A stretch of 64,000 bases of DNA from Mesostigma viride (Eukaryota > Streptophyta > Mesostigmatophyceae > Mesostigmatales > Mesostigmataceae). The notes under the pieces are model-generated. The model saw only the letters and a program-made list of their open reading frames with translations. It ran no database searches and was not told the DNA's origin. The position numbers were made by a program, and so were the translations under genes. Numbering within the stretch: position 1 is the stretch's first letter; every line of letters starts with the position of its first letter. Positions 11,935 to 22,409 of this stretch are shown here, in pieces. Location of the stretch: assembly GCA_009746045.1 (NCBI GenBank), contig RPFO01000022.1:5671004-5735003 (forward strand), written 5' to 3'.

Positions 11935-12703
11935 TTCGTTCAAGTGGCCCGCCGGAGCGGCTGTACAATTTTTCCCAGTGAGCGCGCTGCCAAGTGTACT
12001 TGTGGGCAAATTTTTAGGTGCCCCGTCACTTCGAGGTACTAAAAATTAGGCTACGGTACGAATTCAGCGAATTTCAGCGAATTTTCAGTCGAACCAAAGG
12101 AAGTGACGCCAACTACCAAAAAGTTTCCGTTACGAATTTTCAGCCCAACACTCGCGCAAAATGAAGTGACGGCAACTACCAAAAAGTTTCCGTTACGAAT
12201 TTTCACTCCCACACGTTTGCACAAAAGGAAGTGACGGCAACTACCAAAACGTTTCCGTTACGAATTTTCAGTCCCACACTTCGCGCAAATTTTAGTAGGG
12301 CTGCACGCAAGCTACCTTTCAAAATTTTGCGCTAGTATGGAACGCATTTCATTCGTCTGGAGGAACGCTGCCCGCCAACTACCCCCGTTCAGAAAGTTCC
12401 GCCGAAATTTACCCGAGATTTGGAAATCTGAACGTCCGCGCAAATTTTAGTAGGGCTGCACGCAAGCTACCTTTCAAAATTTTGCGCAAGTATGGAACGC
12501 AATTCATTCGTCCGGAGGAATGCTGCTCGTCAACTGCCCCCGTTCAGAAAGTTGCGCCGAACTTTACTTGAGATTTGGAAATCTGAACGTGCGGTTGGAG
12601 TTTCGCGGGGAAACCCAAGTTCCCAAGTAATTCACCAATGACGCGCTTCGAACACTTGTCCGCTAAAACCTAAGCAGCCGCTCCGGCTGGCCACTTAAAC
12701 GAA
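11935..12703. mobile_element. 770-bp inverted-repeat insertion in element A pol (MITE-like)
   Basis: Its ends are about 29-bp imperfect inverted repeats: TTCGTTCAAGTGGCCCGCC... at the left, and a right end whose reverse complement is TTCGTTTAAGTGGCCAGCC..., both running into GGAGCGGCTG. It splits RT from RNase H between CGSLRG and VMKLNW. No clear target duplication was found. The interior has no ORF and two tandem arrays: about 64 bp x3 (12100-12290; marker AAGTGACG at 12101, 12164 and 12229) and 155 bp x2 (12283-12592). Confidence 0.7.
12100..12592. repeat. Two adjacent tandem arrays (about 64 bp x3; 155 bp x2)
   Basis: The first array repeats GGAAGTGACGGCAACTACCA followed by a GTTTCCGTTACGAATTTTCA block. 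The second starts GCGCAAATTTTAGTAGGGCT at 12283 and 12438. Confidence 0.85.
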
Positions 12704-15700
12704 ACTTGATGACCCCGCAGAGAACCACACTCAGCAGGCTGAATATACTGACTAGTAAGGGATGAAAGCTGAGTGATGAGCTCCTGAACATAGTCCCCCG
12801 CTGCACGCAGCTTCATCACATATCTGCCAGAGGCATCCTTGGTGAGCATAGTGTCGACGCCACAGAACTTGACATACTTGTCCAAGACGCGGCGAATGAC
12901 CTTGCCGACCGGGAAGTGCTGAGCAACAGTGGCACAAAACCAGTCTAGCCACGGTGTGGGGCCCATGCAGTCCACATCATCGACATGAATGAACACAAAA
13001 ACTGGCTGCCCCTCCCATGAGCCAACAAACAGAGAGGGGTCCAGGTCATGATAGTACATGTGCATCACATCAAGCAAAAGACGCTCGAGGCAAAGGCGCC
13101 AAATCCGAGGACCTGTCACAGTACCGTCAACACCCTTCAAGAGACGGAGAAACTTCTTGCCCATGATAGGCTGCCACAAGGGAGGACAGCGCACATACAA
13201 GCGGGTCGTGCCAGCCCACACATTCTCAGCGAGCTTGGGATCACCATTCAAAAAAGCTTTGCTGAAATCCATGAGGGCTGACTCATACGGAAGTCCCTTG
13301 TTGAGCTGGCCTAGGTAGAAGGACAGGACCATGCGCCAATTATCCTTGATCAACCCAGGTGCTGAGATGGCATTGTCCGGAAGATCACTAGTACCTGAAA
13401 ATTCTAGGACCACCGGGCGAACAAAAGGCACCCTAGTTGTTGTGTCAGGCACCAACTTACGCTCCAAAGTCCACTTGTGGCGCAAAAGGCGAGCACCACT
13501 GGGCACTTCATCAACCGGTTCAACAGCACGGTATGCAAGCCACCTTTCACCTGACGCAATAATGGCCTTAGTCCACCCATCTAGCCCCTCCTCCGTTTGA
13601 CACTCCACGTCAGCATCATGGTAAGAGATAGGGCTTTGGGTAGCAACATCATGACGTCCAATGCCGAGACTAGCCAAGCTAGGACGTTTAGGAAGCAACA
13701 ACTGAGTTACCAACGGCACATCACTCTCACGGGCATAGTTCACGTTCCGAATGTTGCCTATGACAGCAACAAGTTGGCAGTCGGACATGACAGCATAGTC
13801 CTCAAGAGGCAGATCAGCATGCCCCTCCCGCCGCAAGCAGGTGGAGTTTACCCAGACATCCTCCCGTACAAGGAAGTTCTGACCAAGGATTGGTGGACCA
13901 CTATACCCTTCCACCACGCAAAACTCAACTAGCACCCCCATCACATTGACATCAATGACACCAAGGACAGGGAACTGCGTTGAGCCAGCAAAATCAGTCA
14001 CACACTCCCAGTGCACTGAGGGTCTCACAGGATTGTAGTGCAGGGATGAGACAATGGAGGTTCTCGCCTGCGTATCTACCAACATCCTCATACCATGCTG
14101 ATCACCCAGGGTACCAAATGCGGATACCATCGCTGCCTTGACGGGATTTTGCAAAGCGTCTGTAGGAGGTTTACGCATCAACCTTTCTACAGCAAGGGTG
14201 AGAAAGCCCTTACGGCTTGGGCGCTCAAGACACGAACTGCCCTGAGTACTATCCCTACCAACGCAGGGATCCTCCCGACCAACGCCAGAAGGGGGGAGGT
14301 TAGGCAAGCTGTCGCGCAAGCTCTCTGCCTGTTCTACCCCTAGGGTGTGTAAGTGGTGTGCTACCACAGCAACATCATCATCATAGTCCCCACTCTGCAA
14401 CTCCAACTCAGCTTCCCCACTAGGCGCGCTAGTACCACTGTCCCCTGCATTGCCACATACAGGAGCCGAAGAGGAAGGAGGAGTCACAGTGCTAGAGAGC
14501 CTGCTAGGGTCGGAGTACAACTCCAACACTCTAGACCAAGCCTCCACATCACGCATGTAGGGCTTCACCCTATTCCAAGCCATAGTGACCTCAGTGCCCT
14601 CATAGTCCACCACGCATTTACGCATAGCAGCATCACAAGAAATGACCTTGGCTGGACCAAGCCACCTGCCACGCTTACCCAGGGCACCTTCCTTGTGCAG
14701 CCAAACATCATGCCCCACACTGGGCTCATAAGCCCCACGTCGCCTATCCAACTGGACAAGGCGCTGAAAACGGGATGCTAGGTGGTCTTTGTACACATCC
14801 ACCACCACATCGTGATATTGGCCAAACTGCAAACCCTCGGCAGTCACCAACACCCCATCCTGTGTCGACATCAGCACACGGTTGTTCAAACTTCGACACA
14901 CGGCAAGTGCCCACAAGAGCCGACTAGAGAATTCACTGTGTGGCATGTGGTCCCCACGTCGGGTAGCAAGCAGCTTAAACTCCTGTACCGCTCTCTCCGC
15001 TATCCCTTGTGACTCGTGGTCCTCACGCCCCACTGTTCCCACAAACTCATATCCAGGTTCCTTGGCAGCCCACTTGAATTGCTGATCAAACTGCATCCCT
15101 GTAACCATGCTAAACATGGAGTCCAACAGGTCTATCCCCTCAAGGAGGTCCCCAACATGCTGTGACTTGAGTGGGACAACTGAAACAAAATGGGAAAATC
15201 TGTCTATTCCCAGCAAGTAGACAGCCTGGTCCTGGAACAAAATGTCACACACCAAGTGACCACGCTCAAGGGGTGGGTGTTTGACATGCCTACGTGCACG
15301 CTTAGGCGCAGTGGACTGACACTGGTGACAACCACTGTACATGGACTGCACCGTGCTAGCCAACTTAGTCCCCGGTGCCAATGCCCGTGCAAAACGGATA
15401 GCGTGGGTCCCATGGCCTAACACATGATGCAAGCGTGCAGCAACAGCAGTCAAGGAAAGGACTTCACCTGGTGTGGCCAGTGACCCCCCATCGTCACGGT
15501 CGACGTGCATGAGTCCAGCTTGCATAGTACCAGCATTACTGGTCGTTGGGGGTTCATGGTCCCGCGTCGCCGCAGGCGTAACAATGTCTGTGCACAAGCC
15601 GCTACGCAACACAGCAGCAATGCACGCAGCAGAATTGTTGTCTACACAACTACCCAGCTCATTACATGCAGCTAGATTAGTGGTAAACACATCATCGTCC

Positions 15701-15713
15701 CAACATGGGCTAT
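12704..15713 (-). CDS. pol: Element A pol: integrase - protease - RT (truncated)
   Basis: A 1006-codon open frame from about 15690, opening a few codons upstream in the gag overlap. Integrase: zinc-binding LHHVLGHGTH with CHQC (residues 88-124); catalytic D149, D202 and E232 (in GIAERAVQEF), spacing D-52-D-29-E; a C-terminal GKRGRW...WNRVKPY module near 337-377. Protease: MLVDTQARTSIVS at about 536-548 (D-T-Q in the active site) and PPILGQNFL near 598-606. RT: D807 in LMDFSKAFLNGD and H-V-D-D at 901-904. The frame then runs into the inverted-repeat insertion and stops, so RNase H is lost. It lies in the -1 frame relative to gag, overlapping by about 35 nt, so frameshifting is the likely mode of expression; I see no canonical slippery heptamer. 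Confidence 0.82.
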
Positions 15714-16940
15714 CTAGTTTGCTGCAGAGGGAGCAGGGACAGGCACATGAGTGTTAGCAGGTGTGGCCTGGGTGTTCCCCTGCCTCTGCCATTTGTTCCA
15801 CTTGGCCTTCTTGGGCCGCATGTTGCCAGCCGGCTTGGGCGGGCGCTTCTTGCCCTGCGGACCGCGTGTGTGCTTGCAGTCCTTGGCGAAGTGCCCTGGC
15901 TGGTGGCAGGCGCCACACAGCCGCACATTCGGACCAGCCTTCGTGTTGGCTGGGCAATCCGACCACACATGCCCGGTGCCCTGGCATCGGCCACACTTCT
16001 CTTCACCTGCACCATGAATTCTTGCAATGGGCGCTGCAGCAGAGGAAAGAGGGTCAGAAATGCCCGCTGCCACCAATGCCTTGGCGGCAGCCGGCACAGC
16101 AACAGAATTGCGAATAATCTGGAAAGCCTCTGCCCTATTTGCTAGCTTGTCGACAGTCAGTGTTCCCGACATGCCCTGGAGGGCGGACTCAGACAGGCTA
16201 CCAGACATGATGCCCTTTGCCAGAAACATTACCACCGAGAAGGCGTCACCTGGCGAGCAGGACGACAACGCCAGTTTCTGCTCGTAGTCGAGCGTTGCCT
16301 GGCTGATGTCTACCTTCCGATTCAGATCAAACTTTAGAATACTCACTGCATCTGCGACGAGGCGCATTAGCCCCGTCTTCAGGAGATTCTTCTCAAGGCT
16401 AGCCATGAATTCTTCCCAGCTCCGGTCCTCCTTGTAGGCTATCTCGATCAGGTCGGATACGACCTTGTAACCCTCGGTGGCCAGCCGATTGCGCCTCAGC
16501 AATTCGATAGGCTTGGCTACCATGTCTTGGACATCACTGTGCCACTTGCGCAGGTTCAAAATAAACTGTTCTTTCACCTTCTCTGATGGCTCAGGAGCCG
16601 CTGGAATCGGCGCAGGAATTCGCTCCTCGATCACCTTTTGCTCCTTCATCCAGAGGATGCGGGCAGCACGGTCTAGGCTTGCAGTGCGCAGCCCAGCCGC
16701 CTGTGATCCACTTGGCAGCTCCGCTGCACGGGCAGCTGCAGGTGCAGTTTCCTCCGCCGCAGTGTCCACCACTGCGGGGCTATCCTGCTTGGCAAATTCT
16801 TCGTTCAGATTCCTCTGAATCTCGCTCGCGGTGGGCTTGCGAAGTGTGCCCACGCCCTTCGAGCCCAGGGCTCCGAGATTCGGCAGCTTGATTTTGTGTT
16901 TGATTTTCGACGACGGCGTTGTCAGGCCCGTCCGGAACAT
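15714..16940 (-). CDS. gag: Element A gag, two CCHC zinc knuckles
   Basis: I place the start at the first ATG after the LTR (16940, MFRTGLTTPSSK); the open frame extends further only because the LTR is open. A basic N-terminus is followed by an Ala-rich linker, a mainly helical capsid-like middle and two CX2CX4HX4C knuckles, CGRCQGTGHVWSDC and CGACHQPGHFAKDC, then a basic Pro/Lys-rich tail. This is the structural nucleocapsid/capsid protein that packages element RNA in the cytoplasm. About 408 aa and intact. A second copy, broken by two insertions, belongs to A' (40881-61602). Confidence 0.88.
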   Translation of the reverse strand: MFRTGLTTPSSKIKHKIKLPNLGALGSKGVGTLRKPTASEIQRNLNEEFAKQDSPAVVDTAAEETAPAAARAAELPSGSQAAGLRTASLDRAARILWMKEQKVIEERIPAPIPAAPEPSEKVKEQFILNLRKWHSDVQDMVAKPIELLRRNRLATEGYKVVSDLIEIAYKEDRSWEEFMASLEKNLLKTGLMRLVADAVSILKFDLNRKVDISQATLDYEQKLALSSCSPGDAFSVVMFLAKGIMSGSLSESALQGMSGTLTVDKLANRAEAFQIIRNSVAVPAAAKALVAAGISDPLSSAAAPIARIHGAGEEKCGRCQGTGHVWSDCPANTKAGPNVRLCGACHQPGHFAKDCKHTRGPQGKKRPPKPAGNMRPKKAKWNKWQRQGNTQATPANTHVPVPAPSAAN

Positions 16941-16967
16941 TTTTGAAAATGTTCTTTCTTGAGTACA

Positions 16968-17243
16968 AGTTGCAATAATGTGTTTTGGATACCAACGCTC
17001 TTCGTCGAGAGGCAAGTGCTTTGGTGCTACGCAGAGGAACACGCAGGCGGCTACCTCGTCCGCCGTCACGTTGCATTTATTTCTCATTAACTTATCATCG
17101 TGCATTGGACTTGCTTAACATAGTCCGAGATTCCTCGGCGCGACGCTAGATGCCGTTCACAAGATTCCGTCGCAGCAAAGATGCTGACGGCGCGGCGTCC
17201 ACACTAGGATTTAGGGTACTGAGTAGAACTACACAGTACAACT
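16968..17243 (-). repeat. Element A 5' LTR
   Basis: 276 bp, identical on reading to 10573-10848. The leader after it begins TGTACTCAAGAAAG on the minus strand. No TGG-type primer binding site abuts it, so the priming tRNA (or part of one) is not obvious. Confidence 0.95.
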
Positions 17244-17248
17244 GACTC

Positions 17249-18740
17249 CCCAGCTGTTGACCTTGCAGCCTGTTCAACAAGTACCTCTGCAACCTGGCCA
17301 GGGCTGACAGATTCCCCTGCAACAGATGTGGTCGTTGCGTCAGTGATGTCACTTGGGACCTGAAAATCCTGCAGATCCTGTGAGCCTTGTGCCTGACTGC
17401 CCTCGTTCATCAGGTTAGGCTTGACATATGACCAACTCAGCCGGTGTACATGCTTTGGTTCGTCCTCCATGCTGACCAAGCATGCGTGGCTAGCTTCATC
17501 AACCTGGGTAACCACCCCAGGACTCCAGCTACCACGTTTGCCATAAAGGCTAGGTTCCTTCCAAGCTAGGACCTTCTGACCCACTTGTGGCTCCAGCATC
17601 TTCCAACCCCGGTCCTTCTCCCTCAGCTTGGCAAAGGTGACATGTGCAGCATGTTTCCAGCCCTCCAGCACATGTGGTGGGCACAGGCCATGATATAGAC
17701 CCATTGGGCTGACAGCAACTCCATCATAGTAGAAGTTAACCCTGCTGTTCAGCTGCTGCTCCACGTTCCTCAGCCATGCACTCCTGACAAGTGCAGGTGC
17801 AGACAAGGGTACCCAGTCTTCAGAGATGATCAATTTCTTGACCTCCTGGATTGCCCTCTCGATAGCACCCTGCTGCCCATGAGCCTCCCTAGGTGTAACC
17901 AGCAACTCAGGAAGGGTAGGATCACCCTTGAGATGCTGAAACTGCATGTCCACCTGGATCCTTGTGGTAGGAAACTTGGCTCTTACATTCTGCAGGGCAG
18001 CCAGCAAGTACCTGTTCTTCATAGAAGGTAAATGCTCTAGCACCTTGTATTTTGTGTACCTGTCCACGCACACCAACAGTTGCATGCCCCTGATGTGTTG
18101 GTTGGATATCACACTGCAGATCACCAATGCTCTGAGGTAGAGCTTTGGCATGTGATTTCCTGGGCTTGTTGGAGGACAACTGGCACTTACACCGTGAGGC
18201 AGCTTGCTGACACGCCTTAAGAAGGGGTGCCCTGCCCATACGGAAGGCAAAGTTGTTTGACAGAGAAGTGGCATGCCCAAACATGTTGTGGATTCGGGCA
18301 CCCAACTCCTGGTACACAGAGGAAGCAGTCCCTGGCACAGTCAGGACTGTGCTGTCAGGTTGTCCAGCATCACCATGCTGACTTCCATCCTGTTCTGACT
18401 CAGAGCCTGAGTCACCCTGCTCATGCCCAACACCTGGACCGCCAGCAGGGACCACATGCATACCACCAGAGGCCTTCACACCCCTCTGTGGTTGTACATT
18501 GGTTTCTCTCAAAATGAGAGGTCCACCCTCGTGCCCAGCACGAGGATGCATGGGGTCAGACATTCTTACAGCTGCACCAGCTGTCAAGGACGTCTTCATA
18601 GGAACCTGTACCTCTCCAGGTGACCTGGGGCCACCCTGAACCTGGAGATCACCCTCTTGTTGCCCAGATATAAAATCTGCATTGGAGCACCTGGCCTCCC
18701 CCCTGGGTGAATTAAGGTGTGTAGGGGTTGCCTCAGACAG
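17249..18740 (-). pseudogene. pol: Element B pol, N-terminal part: integrase (frameshifted)
   Basis: It follows gag in the same frame after a single UGA (18741-18743) with no other stop before the integrase. The zinc-binding region ARIHNMFGHA...CKCQL is in the first frame. A frameshift near 18110 moves the rest (from NQHIRGMQLLVCVDRYTKYK) into another frame, which carries the second acidic motif (VDMQFQ) and GAIERAIQEVKK with the catalytic Glu. The C-terminal GKRGSW...LSWSYVKPN module follows. It is interrupted at 17248 by element A and continues at 10567. Non-functional as it stands. Confidence 0.8.
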
Positions 18741-18743
18741 TCA
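18741..18743 (-). promoter_or_regulatory. Candidate readthrough stop: gag CAG-UGA-CUG pol (element B)
   Basis: The gag stop codon is UGA followed by CUG. The downstream 48 codons up to MKTSLTAG are open in the same frame and lead into the integrase. The same arrangement occurs in element C. UGA followed by CUN is a known leaky context. Confidence 0.6.
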
Positions 18744-19859
18744 CTGCTCCTTGTTGTCTTCTTGCTGACTGCCCTTTGAAGGCTGGCCTGCCTGGGACTT
18801 GTTGTTGTTCTTCTTGTTGTTGTTGTTGTTATTCTTGTTGCTGCCCTGGCCCTGGGTCTTCTTGAAGCTGGGACACTCCTTCTTGATGTGCCCCCACCCC
18901 TTGCACAGGTAGCATTGTATCTTTGACTTGCCCTGGCCACTGCCCCCGTTGTCAGACGCGTTGCCCTGCTTGGGCTGACCACCCACCCGCCTGAACACCG
19001 ACTTGGAGTGTGACCTCCCGTCAGGGTCGGGTGAATGATTGGCCTTTCGCTTGTTGTGGTTGCCCCTACGCCCTCCTTGGCTTCGGTCAGCCTCGGACGA
19101 TTTGGAGCCACCCTGGGTACGCCCACCTGCCTGGGTAGCCTTCACTGCTGGCACTCCACCCTCAAACAGCTCCTCTGCCTCGAGTGCTTGTTTGATTATG
19201 ACCTTGTAGGCCTTGAGGGTTGAGTGTGGGGCACACATGACCTTTAAAGAGCCACGTGTAGCCTTGTCCAGCCCAGAAACCTTGAGCCAGTTTGTCAGGG
19301 CTATGTTGTCAGCAACATTAAAGCCGTGAGCCCTGCCCTCCTCAACCATTTTACAATAGTTAAGGAAGTTCTGGATCAGGTCTCCCTTGACCTCCCACCC
19401 CTGGTATTTATCCTGCCAATGGATCCCCACTTTCTTCCTCTGATCCTCTAGCAGCTCCTTTAACTCTGCCACGTAGCTGGACCAGGCCTTGTTGGCCTTC
19501 TTACACTCTCTAGTGAGGTCCTTTATCTGATCTGTACACTTGCCAAAAGTCTGGCTACCTATCCAGATCTGGTAATAGTTTGTACCACCGTACAAACTTG
19601 GAAACCCCTCTAGCCCCTCCACAAACTCCTCAGCCTGCTTGGGCTTTGTGTCTGACGTGACAGGTTGCAGTTGGTTCACAATAAGCAAACCCTGGGTAGT
19701 GAGATCATAACCAAGAACAGCTTGTGTATTATTAGGGTTGTGATGAACATTGGTAATTTCCCCGGTGACACCCACGTCATCTACGTGAGCTGTCCCGCTA
19801 CCAGCACCACCATTATTCCCACTGGCTGGGGCACCTTTGCTACGGCGCCCGTCTGCCAT
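18744..19859 (-). CDS. gag: Element B gag, one CCHC zinc knuckle
   Basis: 372 aa, MADGRRSKGAPASG... to ...KEQ. A helical capsid-like region (about residues 70-240) is followed by a basic, Gly/Ser-rich region and one knuckle, CYLCKGWGHIKKEC (about residues 312-325), then an Asn-rich tail encoded by a GTT-repeat region. It is intact. Its product would form the particle and bind RNA. It is followed in frame by UGA and pol. Confidence 0.85.
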
Positions 19860-20027
19860 TCTGCACTACAAGCTATTCAAAAACACCTCAGCAAAGCAGC
19901 AGAATAAAGTATATACAAAGAATTGTCGCAACTGCCGCCTGCGCCGGTGTCGCCGCCGCCCCCGCGAATCGCCGCTGAAAATTCGACAAAATGTCGACGA
20001 GTACTGGAGAAAAAATTGGCCGATCGC

Positions 20028-20744
20028 TCAGTAGTCGAGGCCCCGGAAATCGCAGTACTCATAAGCAAACTCACGATCCTCCATATCCGGCGTGTGTGCC
20101 GGACCTGCGCCGGTATGTATCAAAACCGGTGTGCTCCCCGGCGCGAAAGTTGCGATGCGCGGACGCGCGACGAGGCGCAGAGGATGTGTAAAAATCGACA
20201 ACAATTCCCAACCTGCGGGAATCCACTCTCGCAAAGATGCGAGAAAAGCCACCAGGTTAATGAGAACCTGGCGTTCGCGACTGCGTACGCCGCGTGTGAG
20301 CAGCGACAGCAACGCGAGGTCTTGAAATAAGTTTGTCGACACCACCGGCGCGCCCCCCGTGCGTAGTGATGCCCAGTTTTGTAAATTTCTTTGGTAGCCG
20401 GTGAGCGAAGAGATGGCGTTGTCCAGCTCCTCGATGGCAGTGGTGACTTCGTTCACCGACCGCAAACCTCCACGCACCTGGACCGTAAATTGCGACAAAA
20501 TGTTGCGAATCTGGTCCAACGGCGTGCGTATAGCCGGCACCAGCTGCGGCAACTGGGGGTCCTCGGGGAAATCCCCGAGCAATGGAAGAGCTGCGCGCTG
20601 CCGACGATGAAGTTCGTCCAGCGATATCGTGACCTCGTCAAGCAATTGCTGCCACGATGGCGCAGCCGGTCTTGGTAAAGGATCAGCCGGCGGAGCGGCT
20701 ATCTCCTCATCGCCGGGAATTCGGAATTCTTCAGAATTTGGCAT
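20028..20744 (-). CDS. Element B upstream accessory ORF (ORF0)
   Basis: About 238 aa from the first ATG after the LTR (MPNSEEFRIPGDEE). It lies between the 5' LTR and gag, where most LTR elements have only leader. An acidic Pro-rich N-terminus is followed by predicted helices, including a segment RSVNEVTTAIEELDNAIS and a leucine-rich part (LFQDLALLSLL), and the end is acidic/aromatic (DREFAYEYCDFRGLDY). Element C has an ORF in the same place with a comparable helical block (RSVDDIEQELHGL), so I treat the two as counterparts. No known domain recognised. Intact. Confidence 0.6.
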   Translation of the reverse strand: MPNSEEFRIPGDEEIAAPPADPLPRPAAPSWQQLLDEVTISLDELHRRQRAALPLLGDFPEDPQLPQLVPAIRTPLDQIRNILSQFTVQVRGGLRSVNEVTTAIEELDNAISSLTGYQRNLQNWASLRTGGAPVVSTNLFQDLALLSLLTRGVRSRERQVLINLVAFLASLREWIPAGWELLSIFTHPLRLVARPRIATFAPGSTPVLIHTGAGPAHTPDMEDREFAYEYCDFRGLDY

Positions 20745-20768
20745 ATTTGGAACGAGGCGTGTAATACG

Positions 20769-21384
20769 AGTTGTATGAGAGTGAATGCCAAGAATTCCGC
20801 CATGGTTCTTGCAGGAAGTTGCCTTTATTAATAACAAGGAACACAGACGTAAGTCACATCACTTCCAAGACTGCACGCAGCACAGACGACAGGGTCGCAG
20901 TGCCAAGAGAACGTGCACGCAAGAACTGGCGTCCTAGAGCTACCAAGTCACACATATAGGTTGCTAGGGACGCGTCCAAGTATTCAGCTGCTCTGTCACA
21001 GCTGAACTGTCAATCAATTGATTGCCCAGACTCTGGCACGCCTTTGGCGCGCAGATCTATCAATTGTCCATACGGCTAGTCCTGTGGACCTATCCGTACA
21101 CTACTCAGCATCAATTGTCCCATAGGTCCTGGCGCGCTACAGCACGCCTACCTATCAATTGACCATCAAGTCCTGTACAAGTCCTGTCAACGTCCTGCGG
21201 ACTATCAAAGTGACACTTGTACATCCTATGTCCGTACGCGCCCACAGTGGCGCGCCGGGTACTGTCGGCACAGCCTAGGAAACGTCATAACTTTTACGTT
21301 CCTTAACCAAATGAGGCGTTCAAGGCGCCGTTGGAAAGAGCGTAACAATCTCTATCCATCTAACGTAAATCCTTTACGTTAACT
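20769..21384 (-). repeat. Element B 5' LTR
   Basis: 616 bp, partner of 6867-7482. The leader on the minus strand begins CGTATTACACGCC, with no adjacent TGG primer-binding start. Confidence 0.95.
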
Positions 21385-21389
21385 CAAGC

Positions 21390-21706
21390 ATATACCGGCC
21401 GTCGCCAAAGAAGGTGCTGATCGAGGGGAGGTAAGCAGGTTCGCTAGCCATGCGTCATGGAGAAGCCTGTTCCTCCTCCCCCCCGGCCCCGTTGCGGATA
21501 AGGGTTCAGTGCCAAGTGCTGGAGATGCGCGCAGCCGGTGGTGCATGGTAGTAGATTTCCATGCTTTGAAAGCCATGGTTGCCAGTCATTTCCTTGCCCA
21601 TGCTGCTATGGCATGCAACACTGAAGCTGGGTGTCGCTGACTAGCCTGTTGTAGGCGGGAGCATGCAGGCCCTCAGCTCCCGAGGTAGTGCTGTGGTGCA
21701 CGAACC
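21390..21706 (+). other. Interval between B and C1; possible exon end and intron
   Basis: 21390-21430 continues the reading interrupted by B (IYRPSPKKVLIEGR) and ends at a GTAAGC donor (21431). A candidate acceptor CAG lies at 21665-21667, giving a possible 237-bp intron. The following short open stretch is cut by C1. No other feature seen. Confidence 0.3.
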
Positions 21707-21711
21707 CTTTC
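21707..21711. repeat. Target site duplication of element C1
   Basis: CTTTC here and at 29741-29745. Confidence 0.92.
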
Positions 21712-22409
21712 AGTTAACGTTTTTTTATAAACGCAATGTATAAGGATATGGTTGCAATGCAGCAATGTGTGAATATGGTTGGAAACGGAGCTTTGTTAAA
21801 ATTGGATAATGTTACAGCGCTCACACACTTGAGGCTTGTACACGAGTTTGCCAAGTCAAGGCAACACACGTGAGGCGGGCTCGCAAGAGATGCCCAATTG
21901 GCACTGGCCTATTCTTTATATACTTGTGCACTGTGCTTGCTAGTCCTGAGCAGCCTAGGAGGCCTGCTCAGTAATAACACTCCCGGTACAGTATTAACTA
22001 CCTGTACAGCGCCCAGTTCCTATACAGTAGGTCTGCCATACAGGCACAGTGACCACAGAGCACAGTCCACAGTGACTATTGCATCTGCACCTAGAAGTCC
22101 AGGACTAAGCCTGCGGTACCAACAGACCACAGGTTAAGGTTCCTATTTCCTGCGTACGACGTATTAATCCAATACCGTCGTAGGTTCAGCACCTAATTCC
22201 TGTCAGCCCAGGAATTACTGTCGACCCCATATGTCGTCGGCAAATATTCACGTCCGACTTAGAAGAACAGCCGGCTCGCGCTCGCGCGCGACCGGGAAGT
22301 CGGAACGCCATAACTTTCTTGATACTTGTCGGAATGAACTCGTTCCGGTGCCGCTGGAATCGCAGAGATATGCCGAATCAGGATCACGCCAATGCGCTTG
22401 GCGTTAACT
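21712..22409 (-). repeat. Element C1 3' LTR
   Basis: 698 bp, pairing with 29047-29740. The polypurine tract AAGAAAAGAAAGGATTGG (minus strand, 22410-22427) abuts it. Confidence 0.95.

Larger units (their letters stand above)
10573..17243 (-). mobile_element. LTR retrotransposon A (copia-type RT), nested in B
   Basis: 6671 bp, with 276-bp LTRs (10573-10848 and 16968-17243) that read as identical. LTR ends are AGTTG...CAACT, a perfect 5-bp inverted terminus in place of TG...CA. Target duplication is GAGTC (minus strand). Minus-strand order: LTR, gag (16940-15714), pol with integrase then protease then RT (15713-12704), a 770-bp inverted-repeat insertion (11935-12703), RNase H (11934-11267), 3' region, polypurine tract, LTR. 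Identical LTRs make this the youngest retroelement here. A second copy, A', starts at 39234. Confidence 0.92.
6867..21384 (-). mobile_element. LTR retrotransposon B (copia-type RT), split by element A
   Basis: Two 616-bp LTRs (6867-7482, 20769-21384) in direct orientation, exact 5-bp duplication CAAGC outside. Read on the minus strand the LTR starts AGTTAACG and ends CATACAACT, so termini are AGTT...AACT rather than TG...CA. Order on the minus strand: LTR, extra ORF (20744-20028), gag (19859-18741), in-frame UGA, integrase (18740-17249), [element A], protease-RT-RNase H (10567-8434), 3' untranslated region, polypurine tract, LTR. Without A and its duplication the element is about 7.8 kb. The two LTRs differ by one base that I can see, so it is young, yet pol has a frameshift and the A insertion. 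Confidence 0.92.

Noticed and set aside
18596-19126. 176-aa minus-strand ORF overlapping B gag
   Set aside because: It is gag and pol-linker sequence in the wrong frame. The pol linker is open in the gag frame after the UGA.
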